Shown: positions 46,668 to 56,218 of the stretch, piece by piece
Layout of the letters: each line of letters opens with the position of its first letter
Position numbering within the stretch: the stretch's first letter is position 1
Assembly (NCBI RefSeq): GCF_900119185.1
Contig: NZ_FPJE01000023.1
Span: forward strand, 1-64,000
Direction of reading: 5' to 3'
Source: Sinomicrobium oceani
Lineage (GTDB): Bacteria > Bacteroidota > Bacteroidia > Flavobacteriales > Flavobacteriaceae
DNA: 64,000 nucleotides
Position numbers and translations under genes: made by a program
The notes under the pieces: generated by a model
What the model was told of the DNA's origin: nothing
Databases searched by the model: none
Seen by the model: the letters and a program-made list of their open reading frames with translations, nothing else

Positions 46668-47924
46668 ATGGCATATTTATTTACGTCCGAGTCTGTCAGT
46701 GAAGGACATCCGGACAAAGTAGCAGACCAGATATCCGACGCCCTCCTGGATCACTTCCTCGCTTTCGATTCCGAATCTAAAGTGGCATGCGAAACCTTAG
46801 TGACTACCGGCCAGGTCGTACTCGCCGGAGAAGTAAAATCCAAAACTTACCTGGACCTGCAGAATATTGCAAGGGACGTTATTAATAATATCGGATACAC
46901 CAAGGGAGAATACCAGTTCAGCGGAGATTCGTGCGGTGTTATTTCACTTATTCACGAACAATCCCAGGATATCAACCAGGGTGTGGATCGTGCAAGCAAA
47001 GAAGAACAGGGAGCAGGCGACCAGGGAATGATGTTTGGCTATGCCACCCGGGAAACGGAAAATTACATGCCTCTTGCCCTCGATATTTCGCATAAGATAC
47101 TGCAAACACTTGCGGAACTACGCAGGGAAGGAAAAGAAATCGCTTACTTGAGGCCTGACGCCAAAGCTCAGGTAACTATTGAGTACAGTGATGAAGATGT
47201 TCCGCAACGTATCGTTACGATTGTGGTCTCCACCCAACACGATGATTTTGATAAAGATGATGAAGCCATGCTTCAAAAGATCAAAAAAGACATCATCGAA
47301 ATCCTGATCCCGAAAGTCAAGGCTCTGCTTCCCGAAAACCTGCAAAAACTATTTACGGATAACATCCAGTATCATATCAACCCTACGGGAAAATTTGTAA
47401 TCGGAGGACCTCACGGAGACACCGGTCTTACCGGCCGGAAAATCATCATTGACACTTACGGAGGAAAAGGAGCTCATGGCGGAGGTGCTTTCTCCGGAAA
47501 AGATCCGAGTAAAGTAGACCGAAGTGCGGCTTATGCCGCCCGCCATATTGCCAAAAACCTGGTTGCTGCCGGCGTAGCCGACGAAGTATTGATACAGGTG
47601 AGTTATGCTATCGGGGTGGTTGAACCTACCTCTATCAGTGTTAATACTTACGGCAAAGCCCACATACAGCTCAAAGACGGGGAGATCGCAAAGATCGTCG
47701 AAAAACTGTTCGACATGCGGCCTGCCGCTATCGAGGAAAGGTTAAAACTCCGAAACCCGATTTACCTGGAAACTGCAGCCTACGGTCATATGGGAAAAAC
47801 TCCACAGACCGTAACCAAGGTATTCGAATCTCCGTACAACGGAAGAATAGAAAAAGAGGTGGAACTGTTTACCTGGGAAAAGCTGGATCATGTAGCTAAA
47901 ATAAAAGAGGCTTTTTCTCTGTAA
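46668..47924 (+). CDS. metK: S-adenosylmethionine synthetase
   Basis: 418 residues, full length. [19 protein letters not shown], the [12 protein letters not shown] hexapeptide region, [20 protein letters not shown] and [20 protein letters not shown] (signature 2) identify MetK. It makes SAM from Met and ATP. Expression should be held down by its own product through the SAM-II-type element upstream. Monocistronic. Confidence 0.98.
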   Translation: MAYLFTSESVSEGHPDKVADQISDALLDHFLAFDSESKVACETLVTTGQVVLAGEVKSKTYLDLQNIARDVINNIGYTKGEYQFSGDSCGVISLIHEQSQDINQGVDRASKEEQGAGDQGMMFGYATRETENYMPLALDISHKILQTLAELRREGKEIAYLRPDAKAQVTIEYSDEDVPQRIVTIVVSTQHDDFDKDDEAMLQKIKKDIIEILIPKVKALLPENLQKLFTDNIQYHINPTGKFVIGGPHGDTGLTGRKIIIDTYGGKGAHGGGAFSGKDPSKVDRSAAYAARHIAKNLVAAGVADEVLIQVSYAIGVVEPTSISVNTYGKAHIQLKDGEIAKIVEKLFDMRPAAIEERLKLRNPIYLETAAYGHMGKTPQTVTKVFESPYNGRIEKEVELFTWEKLDHVAKIKEAFSL

Positions 47925-47953
47925 GAAGAAAAAACCTCATATATCCTATATTT

Positions 47954-47999
47954 ACGGGGAGGAAAACGGAAACAGTTCTGTTATTTTTCCCCGTTTTTT
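47954..47999 (+). terminator. metK terminator
   Basis: ACGGGGA / TCCCCGT with an extended A/T stem and a 20-nt loop, followed by TTTTTTA, 30 bp after the stop codon. Confidence 0.8.
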
Positions 48000-48112
48000 A
48001 TTTTCAATATCCGGACTATTTTATGAAACACTTCATTGTTTTCAAGAGAGGTTATACGAACAAAAGTGACAGAAGCCGGAAAAAGCTAAAATCTAATGCA
48101 TACATATGGCTA

Positions 48113-48889
48113 TCAGATAATTTCGAACTCCGTTTTCCCTTTTGGAATATAGAATGTTAAATCCAGCATCAACTCTTCCTTTGTTTCTTTATTATAAAGC
48201 ATTAACCCGGAACGCCCGTCTGCTTTTTTTAATGCTGCCACTTTACCATTTCCATAAATCTGCAAGACTGCACCTTCTGTTGTAACGGGTACAACCTCAA
48301 ATCCTGACTCAAAATCAGAAACCAATCCGGAGATTCTCGATTGGCTTTCTTCTTCTGAGAGATACATGGAAAGAGCCATATTCCCTTCCCTTTTACTTAT
48401 TTTTTCTCTAAAAAGATCGTATTTTTTAGTAGCTATCAGCTCCTCAATTTTCTGATAGGCCGAAATTAATTTCTGTCCCAGGTCCTTTTCATCTTTAAGG
48501 TCCAATCCATTTTGCCAGGCATCCAGAGTATACGGAATTTGTGCAGAAAAAGTACCTGCTTCTTTTAAGACAGGTAATACCTTATCACCTACGTCCTGCG
48601 TTTGATATTCACTAAATTGTTCTTTAAACATAAAATCACTGGTCACATCAAACAACATTACCTTAAACCTCAGGCTGGCTTTGGGGTGCAAAGTTTCGGT
48701 TCCCGAATACGGTAATACGGTTGCTGAAATTGTCTGTATACCGTCTTTCAATATGGCATAATTTATGGGAATCATCGAAGACACCTGTCCGTCAAGATCT
48801 TGTGTAATAACAGGGTAATCATTTACACGGATTTCAAACATACAGGCAGACCCGCTAAAGTCTATCATATAATAGGGCAATATACTCAT
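48113..48889 (-). CDS. Unknown cytosolic protein of the T6SS island (pair B, distal)
   Basis: 258 residues, no signal peptide or span. It is a clear paralogue of the protein at 49748-50515: both start with a Y(M/L)xxFxxSxCxFEIxxND core (PYYMIDFSGSACMFEIRVND), then PINYAILKDGIQTI, a LFDV/FFDA strand, IPYTLDAWQNG / VPYALSGWGNS, a helical MALSMYLSEEES segment and a C-terminal strand-rich part. No family recognised. It follows a lipoprotein gene by 9 bp, the same order as in the paralogous pair. Immunity, adaptor or regulatory function is possible; nothing in the sequence proves it. Confidence 0.7.
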   Translation of the reverse strand: MSILPYYMIDFSGSACMFEIRVNDYPVITQDLDGQVSSMIPINYAILKDGIQTISATVLPYSGTETLHPKASLRFKVMLFDVTSDFMFKEQFSEYQTQDVGDKVLPVLKEAGTFSAQIPYTLDAWQNGLDLKDEKDLGQKLISAYQKIEELIATKKYDLFREKISKREGNMALSMYLSEEESQSRISGLVSDFESGFEVVPVTTEGAVLQIYGNGKVAALKKADGRSGLMLYNKETKEELMLDLTFYIPKGKTEFEII

Positions 48890-48898
48890 GCTAAAACA

Positions 48899-49516
48899 TT
48901 ATTGTTTAAGTGATTGTATAAGACGTTCCACAGATGTTCTTCCATCGGCAGTACTATCTACAGCATCATTATTCAGTATATAGACAGTGGTTGTAATGAG
49001 TTGTTCTTTATCTTTCGTCGCATAAGATTTGGACAATATCACAGTATACGGGGCATCGCTTTTCCATATATAAGCTGATATGCCATGAACGATACCTTCA
49101 TAGCGGGTTTCCGGTTCAGGAGCCAGTTCTTCCGGTTCTCCGTACTTTTCTTTTAAATAACTAAACAATTCTTCTCCCTGTTCATGAACTTCTATCCTAA
49201 TACCTGCTATTTTATTTTCTTCTTTATTATAAGCTTTATACAGGTAGAATCCAACCGAATTAATTCCTAATGCAGTTTGTTGACTATTGTTTTTAAAGTC
49301 AACATCCCCGAAAGTATAATGCTGAACATCATAAGTATACAGCAACGGCAAGCCGGCGGAAGGGTGAATCTGCTCAGAAAAGAATTCCTTTTTATCTTTA
49401 ATCACCCTACTTACATCTTCATTGAGAACTACTTGGGAAACTTCCATTCGGGACTGACAAGAATATAATATTATGGTAAGCACAAAAATTTTAGCACTCA
49501 ACATACAACTCTTCAT
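48899..49516 (-). CDS. Lipoprotein of the T6SS island (pair B)
   Basis: 205 residues. The signal peptide ends at a lipobox-like YSC (FVLTIILYSCQS). The mature part has HYTFGDVDFKNNSQQTALGI, an EELFSYLKEKYGEPEEL helix and VHGISAYIWKSD, ILSKSYATKDKEQLITTTVY. It is the counterpart of the lipoprotein at 50512-51201 by position and layout; the FSYLKEKYGEPEE / FELLAKLKKDLGTPDQ segments align. No known family. In this island every cytosolic partner is next to a lipoprotein, a typical arrangement for periplasmic immunity proteins. Confidence 0.7.
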   Translation of the reverse strand: MKSCMLSAKIFVLTIILYSCQSRMEVSQVVLNEDVSRVIKDKKEFFSEQIHPSAGLPLLYTYDVQHYTFGDVDFKNNSQQTALGINSVGFYLYKAYNKEENKIAGIRIEVHEQGEELFSYLKEKYGEPEELAPEPETRYEGIVHGISAYIWKSDAPYTVILSKSYATKDKEQLITTTVYILNNDAVDSTADGRTSVERLIQSLKQ

Positions 49517-49747
49517 ACTTAATCATTTTTAATTAACCAATATATTCTTCCCATTAACTTTCAATTCATTTCAAATGATTAAGAAAAAAATTAAATATCC
49601 TTTTACAACAAGACATACTCTTATGAAAACTGTTGATTTTTTCGCCCATAAAATACCTGTATGAGTTTATATCTACATTAAACTTATTCCTTCAGTATGA
49701 AGCTATTCTCGTTATATTTGGATTAATTTATATTGTTTATCCTCAAA

Positions 49748-50515
49748 TTATCTTATAACACTTATATCACCATCATTCATATTTACGAAAACAGGAAAGG
49801 CAAATTCTTCATTGGTTTTATTATTCTTATAATATATAACAGGCTCCCTATTCTCACGAATCACATTACCCACTTTATTATTATATAAAATCACTAAAGG
49901 ATTGAGAGGGAAGGGCTGTAATTTCATTTCTCCTTCATCAATTTGTTTAAATAACTTAGTCAAATCTTTTTTATCATCCGAGTCATCTAAATACATTGCC
50001 GTATTTATTTCGTTAAATTTAGTTCTAAATATTTGATATATTTTTTCTACATCTCTCCCTTCAAAGGACTTATAAAGATGCTTGTAAAATGAAATTAATT
50101 CCATATCACAATCTTTAATTTCCTCTGAATTACCCCATCCCGATAAAGCATAAGGCACTTCTGCAAAAAAGAACTCGGATATTTCGATTAAAGGAATATC
50201 TCCATCCAAATCGGTGTTATTATATTGAAAAACCTCAATTGAATTGCTATAATCATTAGTAAAAGCATCAAAAAAGAAAACTTTTATCTTCAAAAAACTG
50301 TCTTTCCTTAAAGAAGTCTCTCCTTTTAAGGGTAGAATTCTTACACTTATTATCTGCTTTCCACTTTCTAATATCAGGTGGTTAATTGGGTAATGTGAAG
50401 ATATAATTCCTCCCGTATTATGAATAAAAGCGGGCAAATCATTTATGAAAATTTCAAAATTACAAATGGAGGAATTAAACTCTACCAGATAATAAGGTTC
50501 CTTATACTTTTTCAT
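49748..50515 (-). CDS. Unknown cytosolic protein of the T6SS island (pair A, distal)
   Basis: 255 residues, no signal peptide, visibly more AT-rich than surrounding genes. Paralogue of 48113-48889: PYYLVEFNSSICNFEIFIND, PINHLILESGKQII, VFFFDAFTND, VPYALSGWGNS, INTAMYLDDSDD. Its ATG overlaps the stop of the lipoprotein gene before it (ATGA, 4 bp), so the two are translationally coupled. Function unknown. Confidence 0.7.
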   Translation of the reverse strand: MKKYKEPYYLVEFNSSICNFEIFINDLPAFIHNTGGIISSHYPINHLILESGKQIISVRILPLKGETSLRKDSFLKIKVFFFDAFTNDYSNSIEVFQYNNTDLDGDIPLIEISEFFFAEVPYALSGWGNSEEIKDCDMELISFYKHLYKSFEGRDVEKIYQIFRTKFNEINTAMYLDDSDDKKDLTKLFKQIDEGEMKLQPFPLNPLVILYNNKVGNVIRENREPVIYYKNNKTNEEFAFPVFVNMNDGDISVIR

Positions 50516-51201
50516 TGCACATATTTTATAAAAATAGGATCTTTATCCGGATTATGGTATCCAAAAACAATCCTATCCAATAATGCTTGTTTTGAGATAA
50601 TTACCAGATCATTACTGTATTCCTTTCTACCTCTTAATAATGTATATTTATAAATATACCCATCTTTAACCCATACATGATGCAATGGAAATGATATATA
50701 AGAATCCCCGAATTCATCTTCCGAATATTTTAATTCTTCAGATGAAAAGGCTTTCAAAAGCATTTTAACTTCAGAATCAGACTCATTATTAGGAATACTG
50801 TCATATAATATCTGGTCCGGAGTTCCCAAATCTTTTTTTAATTTGGCAAGAAGTTCGAATGTCTTATCTCGCTGAAAGGCAAAATTTATGAAAGCTATTT
50901 TATCGTCATGTTCTACAATCCGTCCCCCAGTTCCTGGTTCTGGTCTTATACCGGAATAGGCAACTTTACTTTCGTCACTGGGCCCTTTGAAGATATAATA
51001 CATGCTTATTTTTCCATTATCTTCAAGTTCAGCATTTCCTCCTGTTTTATAAGCTCCGTTTTGAGTATCTATTCTTGATATTTTTAATCCTTCAAGTGTT
51101 TCTTTTGCATTTTTATGCAAGTCTATCTTTGTTATATCGAGGGTTTGTGTCTGACAACTAAATATTGATAAAAGACTACTTAAAAACAACATTCTTTTCA
51201 T
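50512..51201 (-). CDS. Lipoprotein of the T6SS island (pair A)
   Basis: 229 residues with a lipoprotein signal (MKRMLFLSSLLSIFSCQTQT, lipobox IFSC). The mature part is mixed alpha/beta with KISMYYIFKGPSDE, FELLAKLKKDLGTPDQILYD and the Lys/Tyr-rich WVKDGYIYKYTLLRGRKEY. AT-rich. It lies 10 bp after the 887-residue OmpA-like-domain protein on the same strand, so it is the best candidate immunity protein for it, if that protein is an effector. Confidence 0.7.
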   Translation of the reverse strand: MKRMLFLSSLLSIFSCQTQTLDITKIDLHKNAKETLEGLKISRIDTQNGAYKTGGNAELEDNGKISMYYIFKGPSDESKVAYSGIRPEPGTGGRIVEHDDKIAFINFAFQRDKTFELLAKLKKDLGTPDQILYDSIPNNESDSEVKMLLKAFSSEELKYSEDEFGDSYISFPLHHVWVKDGYIYKYTLLRGRKEYSNDLVIISKQALLDRIVFGYHNPDKDPIFIKYVQ

Positions 51202-51211
51202 GACTATTAAT

Positions 51212-53875
51212 TTATTCGTATGGGCCTACTATATGAAACTTATTAAATGACGCTTTATTTTCTTCAACAATCACGTATTCTCCACTCATTGAAAAAGTCC
51301 GTTTAAAAATACCAAACTTTACAGTTCCTACAGCAACATATTTAGCTACAATTCCTGCAAATTCAAATAAGGGGTAGCCGGCCACCCCATGTTTATCAAA
51401 CTCAGTCCCCACGCCAGCTGTAATAGACGTATCTACATTTGCCTTTATATACCCATCGAAACCGGCCCATCCAACTTCTGCTTTGGCCCAAGCTTTAAAT
51501 TCTACACTAACTCCAATTTTTCCTGTTGTTTCCACTTTACCATCAGCTTCTGCAGGCAGTAACGTATTCCCTCTGATTCGTCCCTTTACGTTAATAGCTC
51601 CTATGAAAATGACCAGAAAATGCATTCCGACATTTCCTTCCAAATGATCCAAAACAAACCTGATTATGGTTCCCGCACCTGGACAAAGGGCATTAGCTCC
51701 ATATTCCGTAAATATTTTCCACAGGTTAATATTCCCGTTGGCCTCTAATAAAGGTTTAGACTCCACCCCTAGTTCAATCGCAGCACCAATTTCCTTGGAA
51801 GTTTGGGATGCTCTTTCCAAAGACCATTGTAGGGAAACAGCAATAACCGGGGCTTTTATCTCAAAGCTGATTTTTCCTCCGTTTACAGGCGATTTTGTTA
51901 TAGCATCTGCAGTCTTTTTAATTTTAAGAAATAATCTAAGCGTCTTTGCTATTTTTTCTCCGAATTCCTTTGCTATTTCTATCTTTTGAGTTCCTTTATT
52001 CCATTCTGCTTCCAAAGAAAGCTCAAAAGATTGGTCCATTTCCCCATATTCTGCAGCCATCGCCCCATCAAGAACAGAACCAATCACTTTTTTCTGCCCT
52101 GTTTTAATATCATAAGGATGCATTGCTCTACCGTAACTATACGCAAATGCCTGTTTATGATTCCATTTGAATTCCAGAGTCCATTTTATATCGGGATATG
52201 CTTTAATCAATACCGTTACCTTTTTCTCATTAGAAAAATAACGACATGAATTTATATAAGCATTATACAAAACCGCAGAATCCAGGCCTCTTCCTCCGAT
52301 ACCGTCTATAAGATTCCATTTTGGCCAGATATACTGTAATGGAGCTATGTTCAATACGGAAAGAGCAGAGTGAATGGGAATTTGCACCGATTCGCCCGAT
52401 ATTTCTATTTTTGAATTATATTCGGGAGAAGAAACTGTTATTTTCTTTTCATGTTTATTTTTGTCATTCCTAAAACAAGATTTCGTTTCAAATCCTGTAA
52501 CATCGATGGTTATATTCCGGTCACTGCTAGGCGCTATAGTTTCATAGATTACAGTATGCGCATCGTGCCCGTAAAACGTAAAGGAAATATCCACTCTTCG
52601 GGCTTCTATATATTCCTTTTCGTCCTTATATCTTAAATTATCTGCTCCATCCTTAGTATCGTTCTCCCTATTATTATCCGAGAGTATTTCTCCTTTACCA
52701 TTACTTATAATACGATTGGGATTCAAACCTCCTTCCGTCAGATATTGTTTAATGCCCTGGCTTCTTTCAAGTGATAATGCTTTATTGTAATCTGCCTTTC
52801 CTATTACACAAGCATATCCGTTAAGGGTAATCGTAGAGTGTTCGTGTTCCAGTAAAAACCGAAGGGTATTATCCAGAACCGATCTGCTTTGGGATTCTAT
52901 CGCTGCCGAGTCAAAAGTGAAATAGACGGTGCGGTTCACCAGTTCCGGAACAGACCTGATCTCAGACAGATTCTTACCGTTGTCAAAAACCACAATCTTC
53001 TTTTGCTGTGCCTTGCCATTTTTCTCTTCTACTTCTGTAATAGATATGGTCTCAAATTTACATGGCTCATAACGCTCCATGTTCAGCTGTGGTTTTCCTA
53101 TTCTTACCGGCGTAAGGTTCTTTGGCCGTTCGGGTTCGTTCGATACGAGTTCATTTTTAATACGGAGAAAACGGGCATGGATATCATCGTTATTATCATC
53201 TATTATATATTGTCCTATGCCATTTTTTACTTTTATATAAAACTTTTCTTCTTCCTGTATATTGCTGACAAGGGGTTGCCATGAAGAAGTATTGCGTATT
53301 TCCAGGTTGATCTCTCCGTCGGTAACATGTATGCGGTTATAGGTAAAGATACGTTTATCTCCTCTCAGGTTCTGAATATTGTATATCTCTATGGACAGAT
53401 CGGTACAACCATTCAGTCCTTCTGTACTTAAATTGAGGTAAACCGTTTCGCCATAAGCGAATTTTTTGCTTTTTCGTTCATCACTTCCCCCATTCCGGGT
53501 ACTCCATTTACTGCTAACTATCCGGGCGGGGCAATGTCCGTTTACATAAAGCCCCGTATTCGCCGGGTCCCGTTTTCCGAAAAGGCTCGCTTCGACATAA
53601 TAGCTATACGGACCGCACAGTTTTTTTGGCAGTTTCACTCCGTACATTTTACTTATAGGAAGTGTCATTTGCCGTATGATCGTCTTTCTACCGGTATCCT
53701 GTCGCATCCAGGTGAGGTCTCTTTTCTTTTCCTCCTCGGTAGTATCCGGATACCATTCACTGACCATAAAATATACGAACTGGTCGGGCACTATGACCAC
53801 TTTTTCATTTTGTACCGACATCTTGGGATAGTATTTCCCTTTGACACAGCGTATTTTTTGTACTCCTTTTGCCAT
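51212..53875 (-). CDS. 887-residue T6SS-linked protein with internal OmpA-like domain
   Basis: No signal peptide. An N-terminal beta-rich part (1-300) is followed by an OmpA-like domain (about 315-435): VYFTFDSAAI, TLNGYACVIG, LSLERSQGIKQYL, ARRVDISF. The peptidoglycan-contacting Arg of OmpA is kept (Arg371), but the Asp seems replaced by Cys356 in GYACVIG. The C-terminal 400 residues have no family I know; the last 180 are Gly/Ala-rich with hydrophobic stretches (MHFLVIFIGAINVKG, FEFAGIVAKYVAVGTVKFGI) that could insert in membranes. It follows the PAAR-like gene by 23 bp and precedes two lipoprotein pairs. A large effector or effector carrier is the leading idea; pore formation is speculative. 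Confidence 0.65.
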   Translation of the reverse strand: MAKGVQKIRCVKGKYYPKMSVQNEKVVIVPDQFVYFMVSEWYPDTTEEEKKRDLTWMRQDTGRKTIIRQMTLPISKMYGVKLPKKLCGPYSYYVEASLFGKRDPANTGLYVNGHCPARIVSSKWSTRNGGSDERKSKKFAYGETVYLNLSTEGLNGCTDLSIEIYNIQNLRGDKRIFTYNRIHVTDGEINLEIRNTSSWQPLVSNIQEEEKFYIKVKNGIGQYIIDDNNDDIHARFLRIKNELVSNEPERPKNLTPVRIGKPQLNMERYEPCKFETISITEVEEKNGKAQQKKIVVFDNGKNLSEIRSVPELVNRTVYFTFDSAAIESQSRSVLDNTLRFLLEHEHSTITLNGYACVIGKADYNKALSLERSQGIKQYLTEGGLNPNRIISNGKGEILSDNNRENDTKDGADNLRYKDEKEYIEARRVDISFTFYGHDAHTVIYETIAPSSDRNITIDVTGFETKSCFRNDKNKHEKKITVSSPEYNSKIEISGESVQIPIHSALSVLNIAPLQYIWPKWNLIDGIGGRGLDSAVLYNAYINSCRYFSNEKKVTVLIKAYPDIKWTLEFKWNHKQAFAYSYGRAMHPYDIKTGQKKVIGSVLDGAMAAEYGEMDQSFELSLEAEWNKGTQKIEIAKEFGEKIAKTLRLFLKIKKTADAITKSPVNGGKISFEIKAPVIAVSLQWSLERASQTSKEIGAAIELGVESKPLLEANGNINLWKIFTEYGANALCPGAGTIIRFVLDHLEGNVGMHFLVIFIGAINVKGRIRGNTLLPAEADGKVETTGKIGVSVEFKAWAKAEVGWAGFDGYIKANVDTSITAGVGTEFDKHGVAGYPLFEFAGIVAKYVAVGTVKFGIFKRTFSMSGEYVIVEENKASFNKFHIVGPYE

Positions 53876-53898
53876 AATAACCTATTCCATCAACTTTG

Positions 53899-54399
53899 TT
53901 ATTGCGAAGAATCTTCTATTCCTTCATGAGTAGGTGCCGGAGCACTCATCTCCTTTATATTGGTCATGGGGTTTAACTGACTGTGAACATCTTCATTGGC
54001 ATTGTCCGCATTTTGCTTACTGCCCTCCGTTTTCTGTCCGTGGTTGTCTATAGAAATGCAGTCCGCCCCTCCTATAGGACATGTTGCCTTACTGTTTTCA
54101 AGCAATATTTTACCCTGATTGGAAAGCACCGTATCTTCATAAAAGTTGCTCCATTGGGTTATCACTGCCTGACAAGGTTTATATCCGCTTGAGGTAGGCT
54201 GCAGTTTACATTTGCCAAAAGTGTTCTTCTTTAAGGTTTGTCCAACCTCTTTATCGGTTGCAATTAATTTCTTCGAACCGTCTTTGTCATTGGCAAAATG
54301 CCTGCTTTGTGTTTTAACCTGCAATATATCTGTCTGCGGTTTCTCGCTAAACTTACACTTACAGGTGGCCCCATGAACTACAACATGCTTTTCGCTCAT
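53899..54399 (-). CDS. PAAR-like DUF4280 spike protein
   Basis: 166 residues. KHVVVHGATCKCKFSEKP, KKNTFGKCKLQPTSSGYKPC and LLENSKATCPIGGADCISID show the Cys-containing, Gly-turn pattern of DUF4280 (PAAR-like) proteins. These cap the VgrG trimer as a sharp tip and carry effectors. A disordered Asn/Ser/Glu tail of about 45 residues follows. It sits between a LysM protein and the 887-residue protein, which is the usual place for a tip cap and its cargo. Confidence 0.85.
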   Translation of the reverse strand: MSEKHVVVHGATCKCKFSEKPQTDILQVKTQSRHFANDKDGSKKLIATDKEVGQTLKKNTFGKCKLQPTSSGYKPCQAVITQWSNFYEDTVLSNQGKILLENSKATCPIGGADCISIDNHGQKTEGSKQNADNANEDVHSQLNPMTNIKEMSAPAPTHEGIEDSSQ

Positions 54400-54405
54400 A
54401 ATCTT

Positions 54406-55470
54406 CTATTTATCTTCCAATAAAGAAACGACTACTTTTATTTTCTTCGGTTTCTCCAGTTGCAGAGAGCATTCCAGAAACAAACTTTCAATGAGGTTAT
54501 TTCCGGCGTTTAAAAAATATTTAGCCTTATATGTTCCCTCTGCTTTTTCCGACTCCAGATACAACAAAGCATCGTGAGGAAAATTCTGCCTGTTTTCCAG
54601 ATCGGTCTTTGACCTGTTGTCCGAGACCTTTCCTTCCTGGCTTATTTGTACCAGGCCGTATTCATCCAGAAGCATTTTCACTTCCTGTTTAACGATGTAC
54701 GCTACAGGTTTTATAAATGGCACAACGGGAAATGAAATTTTATTCTCAAAGACAAACCGTGGCGTGTAATCCACATAAATCTGTCCGAAATAGGCGACTA
54801 AAAACCAATCTCCAGATAAGGACATCTTCAATAATTCTTTATCTTCCAGCGAGACTTCGCTTTCAGCCACGTACTGTTTTACCCATGCTCCATCGTATTC
54901 TTCGAAAATCCCCTTTTTAACCTGTTCCCATCGTCTCCGTATAACAGGATGATTAGCAATATCTATCCAGTTACCGTCTTCATCCACAACTATTTCTAAC
55001 GGGTATACTGTACCCGATACCTTTTCGGCCAGCTCGTCGGCTATTTCCGATGCTTCTTCATCGTTAATATATGTTTTTGACAATCGGTTTATCTCAAAAA
55101 CATATCCTTTTTCATCCTGTCTTATAAATGTTACGCTAACCCTGTATTTTAAGGTATTTTCTTCTTTTTCACCGGATGAGATGGTATACATCACTCCATA
55201 ATTAAGCGCTTTTTCCACAGGTTTAAACCTGAGGGTATATCCGTAATTAAATTTTACGAAAGCCGGATTGTCCCGGATCTTTTCATAAATATGCGGATAC
55301 ACATATAGTGTACGCAAATGCGGTGGAAGATCAACACTAATAAGGTCGTCTTCACTACTGAAAATATTGTGAAAACTCTTCGCTTCCTGTGGTGTAATCC
55401 CCAGAGCCTCAGCTACACTAATCAGCGTATCTCCCTTGTGTATTTTATATGTTCTGTATTTTGGGGGCAA
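54406..55470 (-). CDS. LysM-domain protein of the T6SS island
   Basis: 354 residues, no signal peptide. An N-terminal LysM (about 5-52: YRTYKIHKGDTLISVAEALG) is followed by about 300 residues of unknown alpha/beta fold (YGYTLRFKPVEKALNYGVMY; NGDWFLVAYFGQIYVDYTPR). It is 6 bp from the DUF4280 gene. LysM proteins without signal peptides occur in such islands as adaptors that attach effectors or PAAR-like tips to VgrG; that role is inferred from position. Confidence 0.75.
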   Translation of the reverse strand: MPPKYRTYKIHKGDTLISVAEALGITPQEAKSFHNIFSSEDDLISVDLPPHLRTLYVYPHIYEKIRDNPAFVKFNYGYTLRFKPVEKALNYGVMYTISSGEKEENTLKYRVSVTFIRQDEKGYVFEINRLSKTYINDEEASEIADELAEKVSGTVYPLEIVVDEDGNWIDIANHPVIRRRWEQVKKGIFEEYDGAWVKQYVAESEVSLEDKELLKMSLSGDWFLVAYFGQIYVDYTPRFVFENKISFPVVPFIKPVAYIVKQEVKMLLDEYGLVQISQEGKVSDNRSKTDLENRQNFPHDALLYLESEKAEGTYKAKYFLNAGNNLIESLFLECSLQLEKPKKIKVVVSLLEDK

Positions 55471-55588
55471 TTTTTATGTTTTAAACCTTAATCAAAAAGG
55501 CATTATACTTCTATTGAAGCTCTCCTTCTTTTTATATGGAAATTTGATATATCCAAACGTAAAAACCATCAACTTATAATACTTACCA

Positions 55589-56218
55589 TTAGCACAAATA
55601 AAATAGTTCTACTAATAATTGGTTTTTATTTCTCCACTTAACCCATCCTTCTACCATGGTACCAGAAGGACATCCCTCGCAGTCTTTTAAACATCTTACT
55701 TTTAGCCAATCACCTTCTACACTAGTAACCTCATAACTATATAGTTTATAATCCTTAATAGTTTCAGAATTATCATCTTTTAATGTTTTCAATGGGCTTT
55801 CATCAGTCAATCCCAGATATATTCCACTAATGAAATCCTCCCAATTCATATAGGTCAAACCTGAATACGAAACTATTCTTTTCACCTCACTACCAACATA
55901 CACCAAATACTCATTTTCCTTTTTGTCCGCATCAAAAATTATGATATCGTAATCTGGGTAAAACGCTCTTATTTCAATTTTTTTTACTTGTGGTCTTAGT
56001 ACTATTTCCTGATTCTCTTTTCTGGATATTGTTGTATAAATAGTATTATCATTATTTACTATTTTTATATCTTCCTCCAATCTATAATGCGTAATAGAAC
56101 CAGCTATGAGTACTCCCTCTGTTTTGATATCATTAAGTGATTTCTTTGGCTGCGAATTACAACTGTATAAGCCGCAAAAAAAGATATAAATCAAAATGAA
56201 TTGAGTCTTTATTTTCAT
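55589..56218 (-). CDS. Lipoprotein, probable immunity partner of the LysM peptidase
   Basis: 209 residues. Signal with lipobox YSC (YIFFCGLYSCNSQPKKS). The mature part has short beta strands and a C-terminal SH3-like segment (VEGDWLKVRCLKDCEGCPSG, VEGWVKWRNKNQL) with four Cys. Its ATG overlaps the stop of the LysM/peptidase gene by 4 bp. A periplasmic lipoprotein translated together with a cell-wall-cleaving protein is the classic place for an immunity protein; this is inference. Confidence 0.75.
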   Translation of the reverse strand: MKIKTQFILIYIFFCGLYSCNSQPKKSLNDIKTEGVLIAGSITHYRLEEDIKIVNNDNTIYTTISRKENQEIVLRPQVKKIEIRAFYPDYDIIIFDADKKENEYLVYVGSEVKRIVSYSGLTYMNWEDFISGIYLGLTDESPLKTLKDDNSETIKDYKLYSYEVTSVEGDWLKVRCLKDCEGCPSGTMVEGWVKWRNKNQLLVELFYLC

